A DNA stretch of 38,166 bases. Source: Pseudomonas sp. LS-2. GTDB taxonomy: Bacteria; Pseudomonadota; Gammaproteobacteria; Pseudomonadales; Pseudomonadaceae. The DNA lies in NCBI RefSeq assembly GCF_003605735.1, contig NZ_QXTJ01000033.1, positions 244,927 to 283,092 of the forward strand, read 5' to 3'. Position 1 is the stretch's first letter, and every line of letters begins with the position of its first letter. Positions 8,422 through 16,896 of this stretch are shown piece by piece. The position numbers and the translations under genes are program-made. The notes below the pieces were generated by a model. The model saw nothing but the letters and a program-made list of their open reading frames with translations. It was not told where the DNA came from and did no database searches.

Positions 8422-10029
8422 TTACCAGCCAGCTACGCTTCCATCGCTGCGAGGATCCGATCCTCCTTCCAGCATACCGTTGGCATGACGCACGATCGCA
8501 CCAGCGTGCCCCATGGTTTCGTCATAGGCCGCAAACATTTCGACCTCATGCCCCATTGCGGCGAGCGCCTGTTGGCAATCTGAAGAAAACCGCGATTCCA
8601 GTTTAAGGTTCTCGGTGGATTTACCCCATGTGCGCCCCAGTAACCAACGTGGTGCGTCGATCGCTGCTTGCGGGTTCATCCCGAAATGAACAATACGGCT
8701 GAACACTGCGCTCTGGGACTGAGGCTGCCCATCACCACCCATGTTGCCGTACACCAGAGTCCTGCCGTCACTGAGATGAGCCAGGGCCGGGTTCAAGGTA
8801 TGGAAGGGTTTGCGACCTGGTGTCAGTGGGTTACGGGCGTTTGCGTCGAGTGAGAAGCTGCAACCACGGTTTTGCCAATTGACCCCAGATTGTGGAAGCA
8901 CGATGCCGCTACCGAACTCGTGATAGAGACTTTGAATGAAGCTGACGGCTACACCATCGTTATCCACCACTCCCATCCAAACCGTATCGGCTGGTCCCAC
9001 TCCAGCACCCCAAGGCGCGGCTACCTGCGTGCTATGGGAGCTAACCATCTGATCCAGGCTTTCGCTAGTCAGTAATGACTGAGGGTCGATACTCATGTGA
9101 AGTGGATCGGTGATTTCTCTATCACGAATTGCGAAGGCTCTCTTAGTTGATTCCACGCAAGCGTGGACAAATGAAGCGCCACATGGGTCCATGCCTGGCT
9201 CGAGCAATCGATCCAGTTGCCCCAGAATCAGCAACGAAACCAAGCCCTGAGTCGGCGGCGGGAAATTAAAAACCTTGCCTCGTGAGTGCTGGAGCACCAG
9301 CGGCGTACGCCATGTTGCCCGATGGCGTTGCAGGTCCTGAAGGCGCAATGGGCTACCGGCCAACTCAAGATCCTCAGCCACGCTGCATGCCAGCTCTCCA
9401 CGGTAGAAATCGTCAATACCCACCTTCGCGAGATGCTCCAACGTGGCGGCAAGACGTGGCTGACAGAAACGTTCGCCAATTTGGGGCACCCGCCCCTGCG
9501 AAAGAAATGTATTGGCAAAGCCGCTAACACCCTCAAGCTCATTCTGCTTGGCTGCCGTGCACCGATGCTGGCTCATGGTCACGGGAATTCCGCGCCGAGC
9601 GTAGTCCACCGCGTCAGCGAGCAGTCGGGTCATCGGCAACCGGCCATTCAAGTTCTGACGTTGCCAGACATCGGCTGCATGCCAACCTGACAACGTACCG
9701 GCCACTGTATTGGCGGCCATACCGCCGCGAAATGGAATACTTGTCAGACCCTGCTCACGATAGTGGGCAAGCGAAGCGCCAAGGGCACTGGCCCCACAGG
9801 CGTCCAGCGCGACTGGCTCCTGACCCGGTCGGGAAATAAGCCAAAAGCCGTCTCCACCGATACTGTTCATGTGGGGGTAAACAACCGCGATACTGGCTGC
9901 GGCCGCAATCATGGCTTCGACCGCGTTGCCGCCTTCCCGCATTACCGCCATGGCGCTTTGCGCTGCCAGGGCGTGGGGTGCAACAGCCATCGCGCGGCTA
10001 CCGCGCATTGCATTAGGAACATGGGACAT
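8422..10029 (-). CDS. Gamma-glutamyltransferase-like Ntn hydrolase (HpxW-like)
   Basis: A 535-residue member of the gamma-glutamyltransferase family of self-processing N-terminal-nucleophile hydrolases. The N-terminal signature GGNAVEAMIAAAASIAVVYPHMNSIGGDG is clear. The probable autocatalytic cleavage site and nucleophile is Thr349 in ADTVWMGVV, just before the DNDGVAVSFIQSLYHEFGSG segment. The start at 10029 (MSHVPNAMRGSR) is preferred over an in-frame 29-residue extension because family homology begins there. It overlaps the amidase end by 17 bp. Next to an amidase and an HpxZ-like domain, the best family analogy is HpxW, the oxamate amidohydrolase of the oxalurate pathway, rather than glutathione metabolism. 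No signal peptide is visible, which fits a cytoplasmic hydrolase. Function is inferred from context. Confidence 0.75.
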   Translation of the reverse strand: MSHVPNAMRGSRAMAVAPHALAAQSAMAVMREGGNAVEAMIAAAASIAVVYPHMNSIGGDGFWLISRPGQEPVALDACGASALGASLAHYREQGLTSIPFRGGMAANTVAGTLSGWHAADVWQRQNLNGRLPMTRLLADAVDYARRGIPVTMSQHRCTAAKQNELEGVSGFANTFLSQGRVPQIGERFCQPRLAATLEHLAKVGIDDFYRGELACSVAEDLELAGSPLRLQDLQRHRATWRTPLVLQHSRGKVFNFPPPTQGLVSLLILGQLDRLLEPGMDPCGASFVHACVESTKRAFAIRDREITDPLHMSIDPQSLLTSESLDQMVSSHSTQVAAPWGAGVGPADTVWMGVVDNDGVAVSFIQSLYHEFGSGIVLPQSGVNWQNRGCSFSLDANARNPLTPGRKPFHTLNPALAHLSDGRTLVYGNMGGDGQPQSQSAVFSRIVHFGMNPQAAIDAPRWLLGRTWGKSTENLKLESRFSSDCQQALAAMGHEVEMFAAYDETMGHAGAIVRHANGMLEGGSDPRSDGSVAGW

Positions 10030-11248
10030 AGGAGTTTTCCGCCTTAGCAGCAGTGCTCTGATGATGAAGAGTGAGTGCACAAGCCAGCACCTGCTCGTCG
10101 GCGAACCGCTGGCCAATCAATGAAAGGCCGACAGGAGCCGCGTCGACGGTGCACCATGGCATGACCACCTGTGGCAGGCCGCATAATCCGGCAATACACA
10201 GCAAGCGCTGCGAACGCTCGCGAGCATCCTGAACGATGGCCGGTGGATCGCCGAGTAACGGCGCCACACCGGGAACAGGTGGCATCACGAGTAAGCGACC
10301 TCTGCAGAGAAGGCGGCTCATGTAGGCACAGGCTGCGCTTCGAGTGGTTGCGGCAGCAGCCACCATTGAAGGCTGGATATGAGCAGCGGCTTCAAAACGC
10401 TGCGCTACATCTATGCCAAATTTAGGGTCGTGGGTGCTGACCCAGCTCCGATGCTGCTGCCACACCTCGGCGCCCTGGATGACGCGAAATGCATGCGCCC
10501 ACTCCTCGAGTGCGAATGTCCCTAACGGCAACCTCTCGATAGGCAGATCGCACTGCTCCAACCACCGTTCAAATAACTCACGTACTGGAGGATCCAACTG
10601 CTCAAGAACGTCAACGCTCACGAGTAGCGTGATACCAGGATCTGCATCGGCTTTTTCGCTGTGGCTTAGCAGACCGAACGTCTGTTCAAGTAGCTCGCCG
10701 TGCTCGGCGAACCAGCCGACCGTATCCAAGCTGTGCGCCAAGGTGAAGCAACCACTGGTAGCAATACGCCCGTGAGTTGGACGCATTCCCCAGATGCCAC
10801 AATAACTGGCAGGAAGACGTACGGAACCTCCGCAGTCAGTGCCGAGGGCCAACTGCGCATGGCCTGCCGCGACGGCGACAGCTGAACCTGATGAGGACCC
10901 CCCGGGTAACCTGTCCGGTGCTCGCGGGTTGACAGGGGTGCCGTAATGGACGTTGGCACCCGCTAGGCTATAGGTCAGCTCATCGGTGACGGTTTTTCCT
11001 ATCCATTTGCATCCCGCCTCCAGCAATTGCTCTACAACGGAAGCGTTATATCGGGCGATTGGCTGTGAACTGGCCCAACAGGGATTGCCGACTGCGCTGA
11101 CTAGACCAACGACATCAAACACATCCTTGACCGCCAGGTGAACTCCCTGCAGCAACTTGGTCTCACTCCGAGAAACAGAGCCAGGCTGAGCCGCAAAACC
11201 GTCGGCCACAAACGCGTTGTGCAAACCTGGTTGCAACAAGGGGTTCAT
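10013..11248 (-). CDS. Amidase-signature hydrolase (AtzE/HpxY-like)
   Basis: A 411-residue amidase-signature enzyme, hydrolysing an amide or carbamoyl bond. The Ser-Ser-Lys triad can be placed: Lys41 in HLAVKDVFDV, the cis-Ser in PGGSSSGSA (about 118-119), and nucleophile Ser142 in GTDCGGSVRLP. It is shorter than the usual 450-500 residues; the C-terminal half is compact. Its start overlaps the preceding gene's stop by 4 bp and its end overlaps the Ntn-hydrolase gene. AtzE and HpxY, amidases of cyanurate and oxalurate breakdown, are normally accompanied by AtzG/HpxX and AtzH/HpxZ small proteins. Here an AtzH/HpxZ-like domain is present as a fusion in the neighbour, and no AtzG/HpxX-like small gene is visible. 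Confidence 0.8.
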   Translation of the reverse strand: MNPLLQPGLHNAFVADGFAAQPGSVSRSETKLLQGVHLAVKDVFDVVGLVSAVGNPCWASSQPIARYNASVVEQLLEAGCKWIGKTVTDELTYSLAGANVHYGTPVNPRAPDRLPGGSSSGSAVAVAAGHAQLALGTDCGGSVRLPASYCGIWGMRPTHGRIATSGCFTLAHSLDTVGWFAEHGELLEQTFGLLSHSEKADADPGITLLVSVDVLEQLDPPVRELFERWLEQCDLPIERLPLGTFALEEWAHAFRVIQGAEVWQQHRSWVSTHDPKFGIDVAQRFEAAAHIQPSMVAAAATTRSAACAYMSRLLCRGRLLVMPPVPGVAPLLGDPPAIVQDARERSQRLLCIAGLCGLPQVVMPWCTVDAAPVGLSLIGQRFADEQVLACALTLHHQSTAAKAENSYVPCS

Positions 11249-12825
11249 AGGTCACCCCAACTGACATGCGCCGAAACGATGCGCCATTGCCCATCAAGAC
11301 GCATCCACGTCTGCGTCTGACGCCCTGCGCGCTGAACACCATCGCGGTGAAACACCATGTGAGCGACAGCAGCGTCCGTCCCGAAACTTGTCAGTGAGCG
11401 CTCACAGATTCTGCGCTGCAAACCTGTAGAGGGGCGTTGCTGCCTAAAGACCTGTATTTGTTGCGTTCCGTATAAGTGCTCTGTCGGCCCGTACCTGACA
11501 GTGTGCGGGCTTTGCCAGAAGAGTTCGTCGAGCACTGCCAGATCATTGCTAACCAACGCGGCTTCGTAGCGCTCAAATGCCTGATTCAGGCTAGCCCAAG
11601 CATCGGCCTGGTTTACTTGCAGATCTGCTGGCGCAACGAGGCCGAACTGCGCGGGAGTAGAACCACAAATCCCACGCCCGAGCAGCCCCTGCTGGCCGTC
11701 CACGTCGATCAGGGCAATAGCAACACGCGGAGCCGGCGTATTGGCACTGACCTCAGCAGCGTCGATTGCACTGGCCAGCCCAAGTTGTGAGAAGACGGGA
11801 TGGCTACCTATCGACCAAGGTTGTGCCGCGTACGGCGAGCCAGGTAACCAACCCTTCAAGTCGGCCGCCACGTCCTCCGCAAACGCCCAAGCTTGGGCGC
11901 CGAAGCCTGCCGCGTCGATCACACCGCTATCGCCAAGCATCGGGCTTGCGGTTCCCGGCTTGAAACGGGGGCCCTGGGGTGTCTGGGCAGCGCTGGTAAG
12001 CCAATGGTCAGGAGCACCCGCAAGACGAATACCCGCTTCCTGACCGTTACCGGATAAACCAACCACCAGGCTTGCAGCCTTGTCTTCGCCACCAGCCGCG
12101 GCTGCATCTAGCATCAGATGACAGGCAGCCATCCAAAGGGTCAGAAAAAATAGAGGAGTTTGCTCAAGCATCTGCCTGACGTCGTCGGCATGAGCCAACG
12201 AGGGTGCTATCCGTGTGACCAGCGCACGGGTCGCACCGGAGGTTCTCGCATGCAGATCATCACCGCCCTGCAATCCTGCCAATGCCAGCGAAAACAGATC
12301 GATGGGGCCTGCCGCCAAAACATTTTCCAGCACCCCCGCCAATCGGTTATCCCGCCACTCTAAACGTGGAAGGACGGCAAGATCCTGCGTGCCGAACCGC
12401 AATTGCGGTCCCTGCCCGCTCCCCAGTAACGACCATGCGCGCCGCCCAGAGCCGTCACCATCGGTCACCTCAACCAAAGTGGTGTTTGGAGAGATCACCG
12501 CAGCCAAGGGTGTGACCACGTTGAAATCCTGAGCGGGCAGCAGGCGCACTCGACCATCTGCAATCATGGCTTTCGCCTGTTCGATCGTTTGTGCCCACCC
12601 TTCATGGATGCAGCACAGAACAGCCGATGACAGCACCGGTGCGCTCGGCAGACGAGGATCACGATAGGCTGGACCGGCGTGCAGCAAGGTCATGACTGGT
12701 AACCCGATCGCGGCTGCCGCCTTGCTAACACCACTCCATACCGGACGTACCTGATGCAGCCTCAGCAGCGCTCGCTCATTCGCCGCACCACGCTCAATGC
12801 TGTCAGCAAAAAGGGGGCTGACCAT
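11245..12825 (-). CDS. DUF1116 (oxamate carbamoyltransferase AllG-like) protein fused to an AtzH/HpxZ-like domain
   Basis: A 526-residue apparent two-domain fusion. Residues 1 to about 395 resemble DUF1116, the family of E. coli YlbE/AllG, a component of the oxamate carbamoyltransferase that splits oxalurate to oxamate and carbamoyl phosphate. Residues about 400-526 resemble the small NTF2/SnoaL-like AtzH/HpxZ proteins (DUF3225): FERYEAALVSNDLAVLDELF, HTVRYGPTEHLYG, and GRQTQTWMRLDGQWRIVSAHVSW. These domains are normally separate proteins. The genes for the other carbamoyltransferase parts (FdrA/AllF and YlbF/AllH) are not seen nearby. It is 3 bp from the amidohydrolase gene and overlaps the amidase gene by 4 bp. 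The C-terminal assignment is strong; the N-terminal one is moderate and from memory of the family. Confidence 0.7.
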   Translation of the reverse strand: MVSPLFADSIERGAANERALLRLHQVRPVWSGVSKAAAAIGLPVMTLLHAGPAYRDPRLPSAPVLSSAVLCCIHEGWAQTIEQAKAMIADGRVRLLPAQDFNVVTPLAAVISPNTTLVEVTDGDGSGRRAWSLLGSGQGPQLRFGTQDLAVLPRLEWRDNRLAGVLENVLAAGPIDLFSLALAGLQGGDDLHARTSGATRALVTRIAPSLAHADDVRQMLEQTPLFFLTLWMAACHLMLDAAAAGGEDKAASLVVGLSGNGQEAGIRLAGAPDHWLTSAAQTPQGPRFKPGTASPMLGDSGVIDAAGFGAQAWAFAEDVAADLKGWLPGSPYAAQPWSIGSHPVFSQLGLASAIDAAEVSANTPAPRVAIALIDVDGQQGLLGRGICGSTPAQFGLVAPADLQVNQADAWASLNQAFERYEAALVSNDLAVLDELFWQSPHTVRYGPTEHLYGTQQIQVFRQQRPSTGLQRRICERSLTSFGTDAAVAHMVFHRDGVQRAGRQTQTWMRLDGQWRIVSAHVSWGDL

Positions 12826-12828
12826 GGC

Positions 12829-14094
12829 TTAAGCAACCTCAGGTACAGGGAGAATTGACGCAGTCGCGTTGAACCGCTGACCGGCGCGCAGACAGAAGAC
12901 GGGCTGCAGCATGCGTTTGGCGATGACTTCAGTGCCTTCATTGTCACGCAACAGCCATTCCCCGGAGGCGTCGGAAAGAACAGTGATGTCAGCTTCTCGA
13001 CCCACGCCAAGTGTGCCGAGCTCATCGCTCATATCCAACATGCGTGCCGCATGGGTCGTGACCATAGGTACAACTTCCTCAAGGCTCATACCAAGCGCCA
13101 TCATGCTCACCATCGCTGACACGAGGCTAAAGCGGGACGTCCCCTTGAACAGGTGTTCTTCGTCTGGGTGCTCATCTGGCGTCCCTGCAGGAGCAGGCAC
13201 TTCGGTGTTGTATCCGTGCATGTCCGAACCCAGCGTATCGGGCATGATCCCGGCCTCCAGGACTTTGGCCGCCATCTTGTAGCTGAAGTGGGAACCATGA
13301 CCCACGTCGACCTTGAGTCCTCTCTGTACCGCTTCGGCCACAAGCCCGTGAACTTCACCACTCTGAGCGACGAAACCACCAGGATGCCGGCTGAATGGGT
13401 GGGCCAGCACGTCACCTGCTTTCAACAACTCCAGTACCTTCGGGAAAATTTCGTCAGGATCCACCTCGTGGCCCCCTTCTTCAGGCATTGGCCACAATTG
13501 CCCGAAGTGAATGTAGACGGGCAGTCCGGCCTGTTCACCGATCTGCGCCGCCTTCTTCATCACGTCCACGCCCCAGCGCGCGAAGCCACCCAGCTCAGCG
13601 TGTGCCTTAATCCCCTTGACGATGTCTTTATTCGCGACTGCCGCTTTTACAGTTGCCTCGACATCCGCACATTCTGGACGGTACAACTCCGCGTAGAAAT
13701 GACCTTCGAGTCCGCCAACCAGGTAGGCGGAGAGAAACGATAGAACACGCGAGTGGGACGGTTCAGCAATGAATTTGCGGAATCCAGGAAGCGTCATGCA
13801 ACTAGCACCGCCCTGATCAACTAGAGTCGTGACACCTGAATGGACGCCACACATATCAGCATTCAGGCCAAAGCGTCCCGAGACGTACTGATAGACGTGG
13901 CTGTGAGTGTCAATCAGACCTGGCAGCACCAGTTGCCCAGTGCAATCGATTAACTCGGCTCCCGCGGCGGCATCGGTAAAGCGCAGTTGCCCTACCGCTA
14001 CAATTCTTGAATCTTCCACCAGAACGTCGTTGATGGAGTCGATGTTGTTGGCTGGATCGATGACTCGGCCGCCGTGTAGAAGGATCTTTTTCAT
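12829..14094 (-). CDS. Dihydroorotase-like amidohydrolase/deacetylase family metallohydrolase
   Basis: A 421-residue amidohydrolase-superfamily enzyme of the group containing Atu3266 (acetyl-mandelate/N-acetyl amino acid hydrolase) and proteins once called dihydroorotase. Metal ligands can be placed: His64 and His66 in LIDTHSHVY, Lys163 in VKGIKAHAELGG (candidate carboxylated lysine), His196 in YIHFGQ, His232 in LAHPFSRHPGG, and Asp291 in GSDMHGYNTE. The start is set at 14094 (MKKILLHGGRVIDP) because family homology begins there; an in-frame 15-residue extension to 14139 has no family resemblance. It is first in the leftward hydrolase operon and probably cleaves a cyclic or acyl amide (or ester). 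Two GGYATRCC palindromes lie upstream. Confidence 0.8.
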   Translation of the reverse strand: MKKILLHGGRVIDPANNIDSINDVLVEDSRIVAVGQLRFTDAAAGAELIDCTGQLVLPGLIDTHSHVYQYVSGRFGLNADMCGVHSGVTTLVDQGGASCMTLPGFRKFIAEPSHSRVLSFLSAYLVGGLEGHFYAELYRPECADVEATVKAAVANKDIVKGIKAHAELGGFARWGVDVMKKAAQIGEQAGLPVYIHFGQLWPMPEEGGHEVDPDEIFPKVLELLKAGDVLAHPFSRHPGGFVAQSGEVHGLVAEAVQRGLKVDVGHGSHFSYKMAAKVLEAGIMPDTLGSDMHGYNTEVPAPAGTPDEHPDEEHLFKGTSRFSLVSAMVSMMALGMSLEEVVPMVTTHAARMLDMSDELGTLGVGREADITVLSDASGEWLLRDNEGTEVIAKRMLQPVFCLRAGQRFNATASILPVPEVA

Positions 14095-14220
14095 AATGGT
14101 CTTCGGAATGGTGGTTACGGTATCAATAGCAAGGCACATTGCATGCCATCACAAAACCAGCTCAATCTGAATTCATACTAACTATATGATTTATAACGAT
14201 TATATTTTTGATAAATGTAT

Positions 14221-14232
14221 GTGGTATACCTT
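14221..14232. promoter_or_regulatory. MarR-type operator candidate, proximal site of the hydrolase operon
   Basis: GTGGTATACCTT in the context AATGTATGTGGTATACCTTC, within an AT-rich stretch 127 bp upstream of the amidohydrolase ATG. Core GGTATACC is a perfect palindrome. Confidence 0.55.
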
Positions 14233-14302
14233 CTATATTACTCATCGAGAATGATACAGGTTGAACGACTTCGCCCCGATTGAAGGCGTCACGCATCATT
14301 AG

Positions 14303-14314
14303 GGGGCATGCCAC
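14303..14314. promoter_or_regulatory. MarR-type operator candidate, distal site of the hydrolase operon
   Basis: GGGGCATGCCAC, followed by ATAAAT. It reads as ATGTGGCATGCCCC on the minus strand, and lies 82 bp centre to centre from the 14221 site. It is the weakest of the eight copies on its left arm, but the core GGCATGCC is intact. Confidence 0.5.
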
Positions 14315-14359
14315 ATAAATGACTCTAGGCACGCTCAATGCCGAGAACAAATCAAGACG

Positions 14360-14390
14360 AAAAAAAGCGGGCTTCCGAAGAGAGCCCGCG
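14360..14390 (-). terminator. Rho-independent terminator of the Rieske oxygenase/reductase operon
   Basis: Read on the minus strand: a GC stem GCGGGCT/AGCCCGC around a short loop, followed by a run of seven T. It lies about 32 nt beyond the reductase stop and insulates this operon from the hydrolase operon promoter. Confidence 0.85.
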
Positions 14391-14421
14391 ATGATGTGAC
14401 AGCTCGAAGCTAGATCAGCAT

Positions 14422-15387
14422 TCAGATATCCAGCACCAATCGATTAGATGCGCTGCTTGAGCAGCAGATCATCATAGTCCTACGCCTCGTATGCTCGTCG
14501 GCAGGTAATACGCTGTCGCAATGAATAGGCGTGCCGTCGACGACCTTGACCTCACAGGCACCGCATATGCCCTGCTCACACGAATACATAACGTCCTCAC
14601 CTGCATCGAGTAGCACCTGGAGAATGGTTTCGCCAGCTGGCACCTCTACTTCTCGACCTGAACGAGCCAATACAACGGTGAACGCCTCTCGCGAGGTCGC
14701 TACTGGTTGTTCAGCCTGGAAGCGCTCGACATGAATACGCTGGGCACCGCACATCGGCGAAAGGGCTTCCAACTCAGAAATCATGCGCTGAGGACCACAG
14801 CAGTAGATCTGTGTGGTGGGGCCAGCGCGATTAACAACCTCACTGAACGCTAATACCGCCGCACCGGGGATCTCGGAGTAGTGCAAAGTGACGTCAGCGC
14901 ACCCCTCCAGCTCTTTAACAAACAGAGCGTGATCCGGGGAGCGGCACCAGTAATGTAGATGCACTTGCCGACCACTGTCTTGCAGCGACTTGAGCATCGA
15001 GTACAAAGGCGTGATGCCGATACCGCCAGCGAGCAAGAGCACTGGTTCATCACCAGGCTCGATGCCAAACAGATTCCGGGGGGCACTGACCTCCAGCATT
15101 TGCCCAATACGTGCGCTGTCGTGAAGCCAGCGCGAGCCGCCGCGGCCGAGCTCATCCCGCTTAACCCCAACAACGTATCGTTGTCCGTCGCACAAGGTTG
15201 TCAGCAATGAATACTGACGGGTCAATCCTGTGGGCAAGAACAGGTCCAAATGAGCGCCAGCCGTTACCGGCGGCAGTATTTCTCCACTTTTCGGTTGCAG
15301 CTCGAACAGAACGATGTCCTGCGCGCCGTATTGCATACCGGTCAAACGCATGGTCAAGCGGGCTGAGGGAACGTCAGAGAGTGCCAT
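14422..15387 (-). CDS. Phthalate-dioxygenase-reductase / VanB-type oxygenase reductase
   Basis: A 321-residue flavin/[2Fe-2S] reductase that passes electrons from NAD(P)H to the Rieske oxygenase encoded immediately upstream. The N-terminal flavin-binding domain has TRQYSL, the NAD-binding domain has LLAGGIGITPLYSML (about 118-132) and YCCGPQRM, and the C-terminal plant-type ferredoxin domain has CEQGICGAC (Cys270, 275, 278) with the last ligand in the Cys pair at about 308-309. The order FMN, NAD, ferredoxin matches VanB and phthalate dioxygenase reductase. The ATG at 15387 overlaps the oxygenase stop by 14 bp; a GTG three codons upstream (15396) is an alternative start. Confidence 0.9.
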   Translation of the reverse strand: MALSDVPSARLTMRLTGMQYGAQDIVLFELQPKSGEILPPVTAGAHLDLFLPTGLTRQYSLLTTLCDGQRYVVGVKRDELGRGGSRWLHDSARIGQMLEVSAPRNLFGIEPGDEPVLLLAGGIGITPLYSMLKSLQDSGRQVHLHYWCRSPDHALFVKELEGCADVTLHYSEIPGAAVLAFSEVVNRAGPTTQIYCCGPQRMISELEALSPMCGAQRIHVERFQAEQPVATSREAFTVVLARSGREVEVPAGETILQVLLDAGEDVMYSCEQGICGACEVKVVDGTPIHCDSVLPADEHTRRRTMMICCSSSASNRLVLDI

Positions 15388-16414
15388 AGTTGACACCCAT
15401 GTTATGCAGCCATGCGCGGTACTTCATTCCTAGCAAATCAGTACGGTGATGGAGTTCTTGACGCAAATCGGTCGGGATGCGCTCTGGACGCTGTGTATCG
15501 ACGATATCAGCATCCTGGGCGTAGACCAGATCCTGACGACGACGCACGTCTTCGTCCGAAGGCTGGGGATCAAAATTCATCGCACAGCAAATCCGCACGA
15601 TACTCTCGGTCTCACTCACCTGTTGCATGGTGAAGAAGGTACAGAAGCGATCCGCCTCATTCCCGAGATGCGCACGCTCAGGATCAGAAATCACCAGGCG
15701 CTTCTTGAAATAAGCCACACCGGGACGCAAAAGTTTGTATGCGTAGTACGCGATCACTGGCACTTGACGAGGATCGCCGTAAGGCTGGGTTACCCGGACT
15801 TCTGATGACGCGAGGCCACCGTCCTCCTCCCACACATCATAGGCACCGATGGGATCGGGGTTATCCAACAAACCATTGACACCGGCGTGCACGAACGGGA
15901 AGTGGGTCGGATCGATAAAGTTCTCCAGTGCCCGATAACCAGACTTGAAGCGGTAAGGGCCGCACACAACTTTTTTGTAGCCATCGTCATCCCATTCCGG
16001 AAATTTCGGGATATCGAACGCTGGTTCACCGATGCACGCCCACAGTAGACCATAAGCCTCCTTGACATGATGCGGGATGGCCTTCGCCTTTTTCATCGGC
16101 GTCTCGTCGGGGGAAGCAGGCATCAGTGTGCATTGAGCAGTGCCATCGTAATTCCATCCGTGATAAGGGCAGACGACCTTGTCACTTACGATGAACCCTT
16201 TAGACAGACGAGCACCACGGTGAATACAGAGGTCCTCCCATACATAGGCTTGCCCCTTGGAGTCGCGCCAGATCACAAGATCACGGCCGAAGAGAGTTGC
16301 AGGTATCAGTTTGCCTTCGACGACTTCTTCGCTTGTTGCTACCACATGCCAGTCGTTCAGCAAAGCAGGGGCCAGAGGCTCGTCCAGCTTGTTCAGATGA
16401 TCTCTGCAGTTCAT
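15374..16414 (-). CDS. Rieske non-haem iron oxygenase, VanA/phthalate-dioxygenase-like
   Basis: A 346-residue oxygenase component of a two-component Rieske system, similar in length to VanA-type demethylases and hydroxylases. The Rieske cluster motif is complete: Cys63 and His65 in CIHRGARL, Cys82 and His85 in CPYHGWNYDG. The mononuclear iron site is seen as NFIDPTHFPFVHAG, with His171 and His176 and bridging Asp168. The start is placed at 16414 (MNCRDHLNKL) because a purine-rich AAAAGGAAA element precedes it. A longer frame to 16525 would translate through the operator palindrome at 16481 and adds a non-homologous stretch. The likely reaction is ring or side-chain hydroxylation, or N-/O-dealkylation. 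The substrate is unknown. Confidence 0.88.
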   Translation of the reverse strand: MNCRDHLNKLDEPLAPALLNDWHVVATSEEVVEGKLIPATLFGRDLVIWRDSKGQAYVWEDLCIHRGARLSKGFIVSDKVVCPYHGWNYDGTAQCTLMPASPDETPMKKAKAIPHHVKEAYGLLWACIGEPAFDIPKFPEWDDDGYKKVVCGPYRFKSGYRALENFIDPTHFPFVHAGVNGLLDNPDPIGAYDVWEEDGGLASSEVRVTQPYGDPRQVPVIAYYAYKLLRPGVAYFKKRLVISDPERAHLGNEADRFCTFFTMQQVSETESIVRICCAMNFDPQPSDEDVRRRQDLVYAQDADIVDTQRPERIPTDLRQELHHRTDLLGMKYRAWLHNMGVNYGTL

Positions 16415-16480
16415 AGTAGGTTTCCTTTTAGCATCAGATGATTCGATCACGGTGTCGAGCAGTCCCGTAATCAAAAGCAA

Positions 16481-16492
16481 GTGGTATGCCAC
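16481..16492. promoter_or_regulatory. MarR-type operator candidate, proximal site of the Rieske operon
   Basis: GTGGTATGCCAC in AAGCAAGTGGTATGCCACAT, identical over this stretch to the 6618 site and one base different from the 20509 site. It lies 67 bp upstream of the Rieske ATG at 16414. Confidence 0.65.
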
Positions 16493-16643
16493 ATTTATCA
16501 AGAGATTGCTGATCACCTTATTCACTAGGGTTTACGTGGCTCTCATGAGCTTGTGAGATCTAGAGATAAGCGCTCTGGGGGGGCTCGCTCCTCGCGAGGA
16601 TGGCGACCCGGCTGGACAACGCGACAAATGGGGGCATGATTGC

Positions 16644-16655
16644 GTGGCATGCCCC
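16644..16655. promoter_or_regulatory. MarR-type operator candidate, distal site in the Rieske/MarR divergent region
   Basis: GTGGCATGCCCC, 163 bp centre to centre from the 16481 site and about 240 bp before the MarR start. A degenerate GGGGGCATG lies just upstream. It may serve the Rieske promoter, the regulator's own promoter, or both. Confidence 0.5.
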
Positions 16656-16896
16656 GTGATTGGGCGGACAGTTCTCTGTATAGGCTGGTGAAACGCTGGA
16701 TAATCGTGCTTGGTACTCGGGTACAATTTATGCAGTGGACCAAGGCTCAGCGGGATAACTGCACCAACATTGGATTCCTATCATGCTGGTTTTTTCGCTG
16801 GTGCCCGCAGCGTGTGCATCAGCAAACTCGATACGCTGATAACACCAATCAGGCACTTCCTTAAAAGCACTAACTTATGAAAGCGATTGTACTGCC

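Larger units (their letters stand above)
16415..16896. promoter_or_regulatory. Divergent promoter region between Rieske operon and MarR gene
   Basis: 482 bp without a convincing gene. The two palindromes listed separately are the only structured signals recognised. Short frames in both directions show no family resemblance. Confidence 0.5.

Noticed and set aside
8422..10029. Periplasmic glutathione-degrading gamma-glutamyltransferase (Ggt)
   Set aside because: No signal peptide is visible, and the operon context with an amidase and an HpxZ-like domain favours an HpxW-like amide hydrolase.
14162..14350. Leftward frame of 62 codons between the hydrolase operon and the reductase
   Set aside because: It lies in the regulatory gap that contains the two palindromes and ends near the terminator hairpin; no family resemblance.
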